This document shows, in pieces, positions 8,395 to 17,605 of a DNA stretch of 64,000 nt. The stretch is from Streptomyces sp. NBC_01298 (GTDB lineage: Bacteria > Actinomycetota > Actinomycetes > Streptomycetales > Streptomycetaceae): the NCBI RefSeq assembly GCF_035978755.1, contig NZ_CP108414.1:7378001-7442000 (forward strand). The letters run 5' to 3'. The position numbers were made by a program, and so were the translations under genes. The notes beneath the pieces were generated by a model. It was not told where the DNA came from. It made no database searches and was given only the letters and a program-made list of their open reading frames with translations. Position 1 is the first letter of the stretch, and the number at the start of each line of letters is the position of its first letter.

Positions 8395-9596
8395 TGCTCG
8401 ACATCGCCGAAGAGCTACGCGCGTGGTGCGCCGCCGGACGGGACTTCGCCGTGGCCACGGTGGTGGCCGTCAGCGGCAGCGCGCCGCGCGGTCCGGGCGC
8501 CTCGCTGGCCGTCGACACCGGGGGCACCGCCCTCGGCTCCCTCTCCGGGGGCTGTGTGGAATCGGCGGTGCACGAACTGTGCCTGGAGGCGATCGCCTCC
8601 GGGCACAGCAGCGTGCACCGCTTCGGATACAGCGACGACGACGCCTTCGCGGTCGGGCTGACCTGCGGGGGAGTCCTCGACGTCCTGATCACCCCGGTGC
8701 GCCGGCACGACCCCGTGCGCCCCGTCATCGGCGCCGTGCTCGACGCTGCCTGCGGCGGGGCCCGCTCCGCGCTGGGCCGGGTGGTCTGCGGGCCGCCGGA
8801 ACAGCTGGGCCGGGCCATCGCCGTGCACGCCGACGGTTCCTACGAGGGCCGGCTCGGCGGGGGCGCCGAGCTGGACCGGGCCGCCGCCGGGCGGGTCCGG
8901 GACTGGCTCGCGGCCGGCCGGACCGGCACCGCCGAGCTGGGCACGGCGGGCGGGCTCTGCGGGCAGCCCCTGACCCTCCTGGTCGAATCGGCCGCGGAGC
9001 CGCCCCGGCTGCTCGTCTACGGGGCCATCGACTTCGCCGCCGCCCTCACCCGCGTCGGCGCCTTCCTGGGCTACCGGGTCACGGTGTGCGACGCCCGGCC
9101 CGTCTTCGTCACGGCCGCCCGGTTCCCCGACGCCGACGAGGTGGTCGTGGACTGGCCGCACCGGCACCTGGCCGCGGAGTGGGAGGGCGGCCGCCTGGAT
9201 TCCCGTACGACCGTGTGCGTACTGACCCACGACGCCAAGTTCGACGTCCCGCTGCTCACGCTCGCGCTCGGCCTGCCGCTCGGGTACGTCGGAGCCATGG
9301 GCTCGCGCCGCACCCACGAGGACCGGGCCCGACGGCTGCGGGCCGAGGGGGTGGCGCCGGCCGCGCTGGCCCGGCTGCGCTCGCCGATCGGACTGGACCT
9401 CGGCGGGGGAACCCCCGAGGAGACCGCGCTCGCCATCGCCGCCGAGTTCACCGCCGTGCGGTACGGGGGAACGATTCTTCCGCTGGCCCGGAGCCAGGGC
9501 CCGGTCCACGGCCCCGCCCAGGACCCCGTCCTCCACGGCCCCGCCCACGGCCGGGCCGTCCCGCCACCGCCCGTACGGAGGGCGAAGGTCCCGTAG
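8394..9596 (+). CDS. xdhC: XdhC/CoxI family molybdenum-enzyme maturation factor
   Basis: 400 aa. XdhC-type proteins bind the molybdenum cofactor, support its sulfuration and deliver it to xanthine dehydrogenase-type enzymes. The N-terminal XdhC/CoxI domain shows AVSGSAPRGPGASLAV (residues about 24-39) and SLSGGCVE (residues about 48-55) with the expected Cys. The C-terminal Rossmann-like XdhC_C domain has LLVYGAIDFAAAL and YVGAMGSRRTHEDR. A Pro/His-rich tail ends the protein. The ATG overlaps the stop of the transposase-like gene by one base, so the two are coupled. The molybdenum hydroxylase subunits about 6 kb upstream are the obvious client. Confidence 0.88.
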   Translation: MLDIAEELRAWCAAGRDFAVATVVAVSGSAPRGPGASLAVDTGGTALGSLSGGCVESAVHELCLEAIASGHSSVHRFGYSDDDAFAVGLTCGGVLDVLITPVRRHDPVRPVIGAVLDAACGGARSALGRVVCGPPEQLGRAIAVHADGSYEGRLGGGAELDRAAAGRVRDWLAAGRTGTAELGTAGGLCGQPLTLLVESAAEPPRLLVYGAIDFAAALTRVGAFLGYRVTVCDARPVFVTAARFPDADEVVVDWPHRHLAAEWEGGRLDSRTTVCVLTHDAKFDVPLLTLALGLPLGYVGAMGSRRTHEDRARRLRAEGVAPAALARLRSPIGLDLGGGTPEETALAIAAEFTAVRYGGTILPLARSQGPVHGPAQDPVLHGPAHGRAVPPPPVRRAKVP

Positions 9597-9648
9597 GAAG
9601 CGACCATCCGGCCCCAAATGTCCTGGACGATCGGCCGGGGCGGTGTGA

Positions 9649-11175
<1,527 letters not shown>

Positions 11176-11192
11176 TCGCTCGACACACCACC

Positions 11193-11222
11193 GCGCCGGG
11201 GCCCCCGTGGGAGCCCCGGCGC
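11193..11222 (+). terminator. Hairpin terminator after guaB1
   Basis: GCGCCGGGGC at 11193-11202 and GCCCCGGCGC at 11213-11222 form a perfect 10-bp stem with a 10-nt loop, 17 nt after the stop codon. Confidence 0.8.
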
Positions 11223-11326
11223 AGTGCTGTCCGCTGCCCGTGCCGCCCGTCCTCCCGTGGACCGACGGGCGGGGGCGGGTGCCGGATGCCACGCTGGTCG
11301 TACCCGATCCGCGAAAGGCAGTCGTC

Positions 11327-12124
11327 ATGATCACCACTGACTTCGTCCCCGGCTCCCCCTGCTGGCTCGACCTCGGCGTACCCGACGTCCCCGCGGCCGC
11401 GGCCTTCTACGGAGCCGTCCTCGGGTGGGACTACGAGTCCATGGGCGCGGGGGAGGACATGGAAGGCGGCATGTTCCAGAAGGACGGGAAGACCGTCGCC
11501 GGCCTGGGCAAGCTCACCGAGGAAGGCGCCCGCCCCGCCTGGATGATCTACTACAGCGTCCCCGACGCCGAGGCCACGACCCGCGCCGTCCGCGAGGCCG
11601 GCGGCACCGTCCGGGTCGAGCCGAGGAAGCTCGACGCGTGGGGCACGATGGCGCAGTTCAGCGACCCGCTGGGCGGCCAGTTCGCCGTCTGGCAGCCGGG
11701 CGACAACAAGGGCGTCGACCTCGTGGACCAGCCGGGATCGCTGTCCTGGACCGAGCTGTACACGAGCGACGCCGCAGCCGCCCGGACCTTCTACGGGGCC
11801 GTCTTCGGCTGGCAGTTCAGCGATATGCAGATGCCGGGCGGCGAGGGCACGTACACCCTGATCACCCCCGCCGGGCACTCCGAGGGGAGCATGCAGGGCG
11901 GGCTCATGGAACTCTCCGCGGAGGACCTCGCGGTGGCGGGCGGCCGGCCGTACTGGCACCCGGTCTTCCACGTCACCGACTGTGACGCGGCGGTCGCCGA
12001 GGTCACCGGGCACGGGGGCAGCGTGCAGATGGGTCCCGCCGACGCCGAGGGCGTCGGCCGCCTCGCCGTCTGCCTCGACCCGTCGAACGCCGACTTCGTG
12101 GTGCTGACCCCGTCCCGGGACTGA
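11327..12124 (+). CDS. Two-domain VOC (glyoxalase/bleomycin-resistance) family protein
   Basis: 265 aa made of two vicinal-oxygen-chelate modules. The first runs about residues 8-125 (CWLDLGVPDVPAAAAFYGAV then QFAVWQPG). The second runs about residues 138-262 (SWTELYTSDAAAARTFYGAV then DFVVLTP). The duplicated FYGAV(L/F)GW motif marks each half. The first-strand metal ligand position is not His in either copy (CWLDL, SWTEL), so a canonical glyoxalase activity is doubtful. The ATG at 11327 follows a GAAAGG ribosome site. It is a single gene with terminators on both sides. Substrate unknown. Confidence 0.8.
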   Translation: MITTDFVPGSPCWLDLGVPDVPAAAAFYGAVLGWDYESMGAGEDMEGGMFQKDGKTVAGLGKLTEEGARPAWMIYYSVPDAEATTRAVREAGGTVRVEPRKLDAWGTMAQFSDPLGGQFAVWQPGDNKGVDLVDQPGSLSWTELYTSDAAAARTFYGAVFGWQFSDMQMPGGEGTYTLITPAGHSEGSMQGGLMELSAEDLAVAGGRPYWHPVFHVTDCDAAVAEVTGHGGSVQMGPADAEGVGRLAVCLDPSNADFVVLTPSRD

Positions 12125-12157
12125 ACCCCCGCTCCGCAGCCCTTCCCACCCTCACCG

Positions 12158-12196
12158 CGGCCCCGCCGCCGTCCGTCCGGACGGTGAGCGGGGCCG
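12158..12196 (+). terminator. Hairpin terminator after the VOC gene
   Basis: CGGCCCCGC (12158-12166) pairs with GCGGGGCCG (12188-12196). The loop contains a further perfect palindrome, CCGTCCGGACGG (12173-12184). It lies 33 nt after the stop. Confidence 0.7.
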
Positions 12197-12403
12197 TTCG
12201 CGTACCGCCCCGCCCGCCGCCGCACCCCGGGGACGACCGTTCACCGACGGGGGACGACCGGTGGGCGCAGGGTGCGGCGGGATACGTCAGGCGGCGGATA
12301 ACTCCACGCGCGCGGTCCGGCACGCTCGGTGCATCCCCACCCGCATGCCAGCTGTATTCGACCCGCATCCCGACGCGCATCCCCGACCCGGAAGGGGTAG
12401 CCC

Positions 12404-12973
12404 ATGTCGCCCATGTTCGCGACCGCCGGCATCATCACGGTCCCCCGCCGCCGCACCGACGCGTACGCCCTCGCCCGGCTGGAGCGGGAGCACGGCAAGG
12501 CCCTCCACGGCTTCCTCCTCGGGCTCACGTTCGGTGACCGCCATCGGGCCGAGGACCTCGTCCAGGAGACCCTCTTCCGCGCCTGGAAGAACCCGGAAGC
12601 CCTGGAGACCGGCGCCCACGCCTCCATGCGGCCCTGGCTGTACACCGTCGCCCGGCGCGTGGCCATCGACGCCCGCCGGGCCCGCCTGTCGCGCCCCGCC
12701 GAGGTCGGGCCCGACGGGCTGGAGCAGTCGCCCGCCGACGAGGACCGCACCGAGCGGTCCGTCGCCGTCCTCGACGTCCGCGACGCCCTGCGCTCACTCA
12801 GCCCCGATCACCGGGCCGTCCTCCTCCAGATCTACTTCCGCGGGGCCAGCGTCTGCGAGGCCGCCGAGGCGCTCGGAGTACCCGCCGGGACGGTCAAGTC
12901 CCGTACGTACTACGCCCTGCGGGCCCTGCGCGCCCTCCTGCCCGGCTACGATGACGGCCACTTCCGCCCGTGA
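12404..12973 (+). CDS. ECF-type RNA polymerase sigma factor
   Basis: 189 aa. Region 2 (about residues 30-95) shows HRAEDLVQETLFRAWKNPEA, which contacts core polymerase, and RPWLYTVARRVAIDARRAR, which recognises the -10 element. Region 4 (about residues 130-180) shows HRAVLLQIYFRGASVCEAAE and LGVPAGTVKSRTYYALRALR, the -35-binding helix-turn-helix. GGAAGGGG precedes the ATG. No anti-sigma factor lies beside it, so its control is unclear. Its last 180 nt overlap, on the opposite strand, the 3' end of the large LuxR-family gene. Confidence 0.88.
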   Translation: MSPMFATAGIITVPRRRTDAYALARLEREHGKALHGFLLGLTFGDRHRAEDLVQETLFRAWKNPEALETGAHASMRPWLYTVARRVAIDARRARLSRPAEVGPDGLEQSPADEDRTERSVAVLDVRDALRSLSPDHRAVLLQIYFRGASVCEAAEALGVPAGTVKSRTYYALRALRALLPGYDDGHFRP

Positions 12974-15900
12974 GCGGACCTCCAGCTTCGCCAGGATGTG
13001 CGAGACGTGGGTCTGGACGGTCCGGCGGGACAGGAAGAGCGCCGAGGCGATCTCCGGGTTCGTCCGGCCCCGCGCGACCAGCAGCGCCACCTTCAGCTCC
13101 GCCGGAGTCAGCGCCTCCCACCCCCGCGCCGGCCGCCGCCGGGCCGCCCGGCTGCCCCGCCGCACCCCCAGGCTCCGCAGCCGCGCGTCGGCCCGCGCGA
13201 TGTCCCACCGGGCGCCCAGGAGTTCGTACGAGGCCACGGCCCCGGTCAGCGCCGACCGCGCGCCCGGCAGGTCCCCGTGCCAGGCCCGGGCCACCGCCAG
13301 GTCCTCCAGGGTCTGGCCCGCCACCAGCCCGCCCCGCGCCAGCGCCGCCGTCCGCCCCAGCAACTCCGGGTCCTGCGCGAACAGCCCGCGGGAGCGCAGC
13401 AGCGCCAGCGCCGGACCCGGCTGCTCCGGCAGGGCCGCCGCCGTGCGGGCGCAGGCGGCCAGTGCCGACCGGGCCGTACCGGTGTCCCGGTCCTCCAGCG
13501 CGAGCCGGACGGCCTCCGACAGCGCCCAGGGACGGTCGAAGGCCACCGCCTCGTCCACGCCGTCCTCCAACGCGGGCAGCAGCGCCTCCAGCGCCGCGCG
13601 GGGGCTCCCGTCGCGCTCCGCCAGCAGGGCGCGGGCCAGCAGCACGTGCGCGGTGTGCCGGCGGGCCGCGGGCGGCTCGTACGCGTCCGGGCCGAGCGCG
13701 GCCAACTCCGCCCGGGCGGCCTCCTGTTCGCCCCGGTGACCCAGGATCAAGGCGCGCAGCCCGCGGGTCAGCACCGGGAGCCAGACGTCCGAGACGGGCA
13801 TGCGCCGCGCCCGGGCGAGGCCGGCCAGTGCGGCGTCCCAGTCGCCGAGCCGGTAGCGGAGATCGGCCAGCAGGGCCTCCGTCACCACGAGCCGGCCCGT
13901 CGAACCGGTCCGGGCCGCCAACTGCCGTGCCTCGCGCAGCGCCTCCGCGGCGGCGCGCGGCTCGCCGAACCGCAGATGGCCCTCGGCCTGGTTGGCGAGC
14001 AGCAGCAGCCGCATGTCGTTGGCGGCCGGGCTGCGGCGGGCGTGCGCGATCCCGGCCGCGACGTGACGCAGCGACTCCCGGCCCCGGTTCAGGTGGAACA
14101 GCGCGAAGGACATGGCGTGTTCGACCTCCGCCCCGCACACCGGATCACCCAGCACCCGAGCCCGGTCGACCAGCGGCCCGGCGAGCGCGTACGCCTCCTC
14201 GGGCCGGCGCAGATCGGCCAAGGCCAACACCCGACACGCCTCCAGCCGCAACCGCATGCTCACACCGGGGGCGGCCTGGACGGGTGCGGCTTCGGCGGGT
14301 GCGGTCTGGGTGGGTGCCGCTTCGGCCCGTACCGCCCCGGCCCGTGCCGCCCCGGCGGGTGCCTCCCCGGAGGGTGCCTCCCCGGAGGGTGCGGCCTTGG
14401 CCCGTATCGCCTCGGCCCATACCGGCCTGGGGGCTGTGGCCGCGGCCGATCCCTCCCCGGCCGGTATCGATCCGGCCTGGTCAGCCTCGGCCGGTATCGA
14501 CCCGGCCAGTGCCTCCTCGGCCGGTATCGACTCGGCCTGGGCCGCCTCGGCCAGGGCCTCCTCGGTGACCTCCAGGGAGCGGGCCATGTCTCCCTGGATC
14601 ATCAGCGCCGACACCAGCTTGAAGGCGAGCGCGGCCCGTCGCTCGGGATCCCGCGACCGTTCCCGCAGGGTGCCGAGCAGCTCCACGGACTCGGGCCGTC
14701 GCAGCATGAGCGCGGCATCGGCGAGCCCGTCCTCCAGGGCCTCGTGGAACCGGTCCGCGTCCTGGTTCCGGGGCGGTCCCGCAACCTGCGCCGGGGTCCG
14801 CCTCAGGGCCTGGTCCGTGTCCTGTTCCGGTGTCCGTCCCGCGGTCTGGCCCGCGGCCTGGCCGGGGTGCTGCCCGGGGCCCTGTTCCGTGCTCTGTTCC
14901 ACGGCCCGGGCCAGCAGGGCCGCCGCCGCTTCGGGGGCCACCGCGATCAGGGCCTGCGCCGACTCGGCCGTCCAGCGCACCGCCCAGGGGTCCAGTTCCC
15001 CGCCGGCCAGCAGCTGTCCCGCGGTCCGGGCGGGATCGAGCCCCGCCTCGGCGAAGGCCCGCGCGGCGTCCTGGTGGAGGGCGCTGCGGGCGGCCCGCGG
15101 CAGCTCCGCGTACAGGGCGAGGCGCACGGCCGGCTGCCGGAACCGCAGGGCGTCACCGCCGGACGGGAGCCCGGCGGGCAGGGTGCCCGGTTCCAGGACC
15201 CCGGTCAGGAGGGGGGCCTCCAGGTCCGCGAGCAGATCCCGGACCGGGAGGGTCCGTACGAGGGCCAGCTCGCGCGCCGTGAAGGCCGGTCCGAGCAGGG
15301 CGGCCTGCCGGAGCGTGGCCACGGCCGCCGCGGGGAGCCGGGACAGTTCCCGCGTCGCCGCCTCCGGCGGTGGCGGCAAGTCCTGCACCGAAAGGGTGAG
15401 TTCGGCGCGGTCGCCATGGACTTCGATGATGCCGGACCAGTGCGCGAGCAGCTCCCGCAGCAGCCGGGGATTGCCGCCCGCGTGCCCGGCGGCCTCCCGC
15501 AGCCGGGGGCCGGGGGCCGCGCCCAGTACCTCCCGCACCAGCGCCGCCGATTCCGCCCCGGTCAGCGGCTCCAGCCGCAGCGTGCGCCCGCCCGGCCGGC
15601 CGCCCAGGGAAGCGCTCAGCTCCTCCACCTCGGGCCGCCGGGGCAGCCGCCGCCGGGCCGTCAGGAGCAGCAGCGGCAGCCGCTGCGCGGCCCGCGCGAG
15701 GTGGCGCCACAGCAGCAGCGAGGCCGGATCCGCCCACTGGAGGTCGTCCAGGGCCAGCAGCAGCGGCCGCCGTGCGCACCACTCCTCCACGTCGGCGGCC
15801 AGCAGGTCCACCGCCGCCAGCAGCGCACCGCCGGGCTCGGCCGACCGGGCGGCCTCCCGGAGCAGGGCCAGGACCCGCGCCCGCCCGGGGCCGGCCGGGT

Positions 15901-16147
15901 GCAGGCAGTCCAGCGCCGCGCGCAGCGGAAGCCCGGTGCCCAGGGACTCGGCGGCCCCGTACCGGACCCGGCAGCCGAGCGCGGCCGCGTCCGATAGCGC
16001 CTCGCGCAGGAAGGAGGTGCGGCCCGCGCCCGGCTCCCCCTCCACGAGCAGGCAGGCTCCGCCGCCCGCCTCGCCGATGGCTCCCCGCACCCATGCCCGT
16101 AACGCCGTACGGCACTCGTCGCGGTGCTGTTCTCGCCCGACCCGCAC
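12794..16147 (-). CDS. Large LuxR-family (LAL-type) ATP-binding transcriptional regulator; contains a TTA codon
   Basis: 1117 aa from a GTG with GGAGGG upstream. The N-terminal ATPase part has a P-loop GEPGAGRTS (residues 37-45) in which the usual Lys is Arg43, and a Walker B LLLALDDLQWAD. A long helical-repeat middle section follows. The C-terminal LuxR helix-turn-helix reads LTPAELKVALLVARG then NPEIASALFLSRRTVQTHVS. Codon 16 is TTA (16100-16102), which predicts bldA-dependent translation. Two low-complexity inserts break the middle: one Gln/Gly/Thr-rich (near nt 14760-14910) and one Ala/Pro/Glu-rich (near nt 14270-14560). After the helix-turn-helix the frame runs another 45 or so residues without homology, across the end of the sigma-factor gene. 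The target genes and inducer are unknown. Confidence 0.85.
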   Translation of the reverse strand: MRVGREQHRDECRTALRAWVRGAIGEAGGGACLLVEGEPGAGRTSFLREALSDAAALGCRVRYGAAESLGTGLPLRAALDCLHPAGPGRARVLALLREAARSAEPGGALLAAVDLLAADVEEWCARRPLLLALDDLQWADPASLLLWRHLARAAQRLPLLLLTARRRLPRRPEVEELSASLGGRPGGRTLRLEPLTGAESAALVREVLGAAPGPRLREAAGHAGGNPRLLRELLAHWSGIIEVHGDRAELTLSVQDLPPPPEAATRELSRLPAAAVATLRQAALLGPAFTARELALVRTLPVRDLLADLEAPLLTGVLEPGTLPAGLPSGGDALRFRQPAVRLALYAELPRAARSALHQDAARAFAEAGLDPARTAGQLLAGGELDPWAVRWTAESAQALIAVAPEAAAALLARAVEQSTEQGPGQHPGQAAGQTAGRTPEQDTDQALRRTPAQVAGPPRNQDADRFHEALEDGLADAALMLRRPESVELLGTLRERSRDPERRAALAFKLVSALMIQGDMARSLEVTEEALAEAAQAESIPAEEALAGSIPAEADQAGSIPAGEGSAAATAPRPVWAEAIRAKAAPSGEAPSGEAPAGAARAGAVRAEAAPTQTAPAEAAPVQAAPGVSMRLRLEACRVLALADLRRPEEAYALAGPLVDRARVLGDPVCGAEVEHAMSFALFHLNRGRESLRHVAAGIAHARRSPAANDMRLLLLANQAEGHLRFGEPRAAAEALREARQLAARTGSTGRLVVTEALLADLRYRLGDWDAALAGLARARRMPVSDVWLPVLTRGLRALILGHRGEQEAARAELAALGPDAYEPPAARRHTAHVLLARALLAERDGSPRAALEALLPALEDGVDEAVAFDRPWALSEAVRLALEDRDTGTARSALAACARTAAALPEQPGPALALLRSRGLFAQDPELLGRTAALARGGLVAGQTLEDLAVARAWHGDLPGARSALTGAVASYELLGARWDIARADARLRSLGVRRGSRAARRRPARGWEALTPAELKVALLVARGRTNPEIASALFLSRRTVQTHVSHILAKLEVRSRAEVAVIVAGQEGAQGPQGVVRTGLDRPGGYSERLGGLADAGPAEVDLEEDGPVIGAE
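14270..14560 (-). repeat. Degenerate 15- and 18-nt tandem repeat encoding an Ala/Pro/Glu-rich insert
   Basis: About 290 nt of imperfect short units of the kind CCCCGGCGGGTGCC and CCTCGGCCGGTATCG, inside the LuxR-family gene. They keep the frame and encode repeats such as AGSIPAE and SGEAP. The best copies (CTCCCCGGAGGGTGC, 14362-14376 and 14377-14391) are identical, which points to slippage growth. Confidence 0.75.
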
Positions 16148-16203
16148 GTCGGCGATCCCTCCGGTCGTTCGCGCCCCCTCCAGGATGGCAGGCCGCGGGC
16201 CGG

Positions 16204-17439
16204 TCAGCGCCGGGGAATTCGGCCAGATGGGGCCGAACTGTGCACCCCCGCACGGTATTTGGGAATGCGGACCGTTATCTTCATGCCCGCGCCCACGCCC
16301 GTCTCGATGACCAGCCCGTGGCCGTCCCCGTAGACCTGGCGCAGCCGCTCGTCCACATTGGGCAGCCCGATGCCGGAGGAGGAGCCCGGCTGCTCCCCGG
16401 CCAGGATCCGGCGCAGCAGGGACGGATCCATGCCGACGCCGTTGTCCTCGATGGTGATCAGCGCCTCCGCGCCCGCGTCCTGGGCCGCGATGGTGATCCG
16501 GCACTCCTCGGTGGAGTCCTCCAGCCCGTGCTTGACGGCGTTCTCCACCAGCGGCTGCAGGCACAGGAAGGGCAGCGCCACCGGCAGCACCTCGGGCGCC
16601 ACCTGCAAGGTCAGCTTCAGCCGCTCCCCGAACCGGGCCCCGGCCAGCGCCAGGTACTGCTCGATGGACCGCAACTCCTCGGCCAGCGTGGTGAACTCCC
16701 CGTGCCGCCGGAAGGAGTAGCGGGTGAAGTCCGCGAACTCCAGCAGCAGGTCCCGGGCCCGCTCCGGATCGGTGCGTACGAACGAGGCGATCGCCGCCAG
16801 GGAGTTGAAGATGAAGTGCGGGGAGATCTGCGCGCGCAGCGCCTTGATCTCGGCCTCCATCAGCCGGGTCCGCGAACGGTCCAGCTCGGACAGCTCCAGC
16901 TGTACGGACACCCAGCGCGCGACCTCGGTGGCGGCCCGCACCAGCACCGCCGACTCCCTCGACCCGTAGGCCACCAACGCGCCCAGCATTCCGTCCTCGC
17001 CGGTCAGCGGGGCGACCACGGCCCACTTGAGGGGGCAGTCGGGCCGCTCGCACTCGGTGCGCACGCTCTGGCTGCGCCCGGAGTCGAGCATCACCGCGAC
17101 CCGGGCCATCGCACGGCGCTCGTGGTGATCGGCGCCCGGGCCGTCCCAGGCGAGCACGTGCGCGCGGTCGGTGAGGCACAGGGCCTCGGTGCCGAGGAGG
17201 GAGCGCAGCCGCTTGGCGGCCTTGCGGGCGGCGTCCTCGGTGAGGCCGGCGCGCAGCGGGGGAGCGGCGAGGGAGGCGGTGTGCAGGGTGTGGAAGGTGG
17301 CCCGTTCGACCGGGGTGCCGAGGTCGAGGCCGAGGGCCCGCTCACCGCGCCGGGCCTGCCGGCGGCCGCCGATCCAGCCGAGCCCGAGCAGCAGCGCCCC
17401 GCCGGCCGCGCCGAGCACCGAGAGCAGTGCTCCGGTCAT
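16204..17439 (-). CDS. LytS/YehU-type sensor histidine kinase
   Basis: 411 aa. One N-terminal membrane helix (residues about 3-24) is followed by a GAF-like sensor part (about 45-185). The His-kinase domain has ALRAQISPHFIFNSL with His208 as the expected phosphorylation site, and the ATPase has PLVENAVKHGL, EDNGVGM and GIGLPNVDERL. The ATG follows GAAGGGCGG. It lies 166 nt downstream of the symporter gene, and the matching LytTR regulator is further upstream at 20899. In related systems (BtsS/BtsR type) such kinases sense small carboxylates and control a transporter; the neighbouring symporter fits that by analogy only. Confidence 0.88.
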   Translation of the reverse strand: MTGALLSVLGAAGGALLLGLGWIGGRRQARRGERALGLDLGTPVERATFHTLHTASLAAPPLRAGLTEDAARKAAKRLRSLLGTEALCLTDRAHVLAWDGPGADHHERRAMARVAVMLDSGRSQSVRTECERPDCPLKWAVVAPLTGEDGMLGALVAYGSRESAVLVRAATEVARWVSVQLELSELDRSRTRLMEAEIKALRAQISPHFIFNSLAAIASFVRTDPERARDLLLEFADFTRYSFRRHGEFTTLAEELRSIEQYLALAGARFGERLKLTLQVAPEVLPVALPFLCLQPLVENAVKHGLEDSTEECRITIAAQDAGAEALITIEDNGVGMDPSLLRRILAGEQPGSSSGIGLPNVDERLRQVYGDGHGLVIETGVGAGMKITVRIPKYRAGVHSSAPSGRIPRR

Positions 17440-17605
17440 GGGGTGCCGCCCTTCGCCGAGAGCGGTGCTCCGGTCGGAGTGCACCGCGCTCGACCGTGAG
17501 CGGTGCTTCGGGTCGCGGCTCCGTCGTCTGCCGTGAGCTCCGCTCCGGCTGTGGAGCACCGAGCCGCGATCGGAGCACCGCTCTCGTCCCGGTGTGCTGC
17601 TCCGG

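Noticed and set aside
12998..15997. A 999-codon open frame on the plus strand
   Set aside because: It is the antisense shadow of the LuxR-family gene. Its protein is Arg/Gln/Pro-rich without any domain, and the minus strand has clear domain motifs and codon bias.
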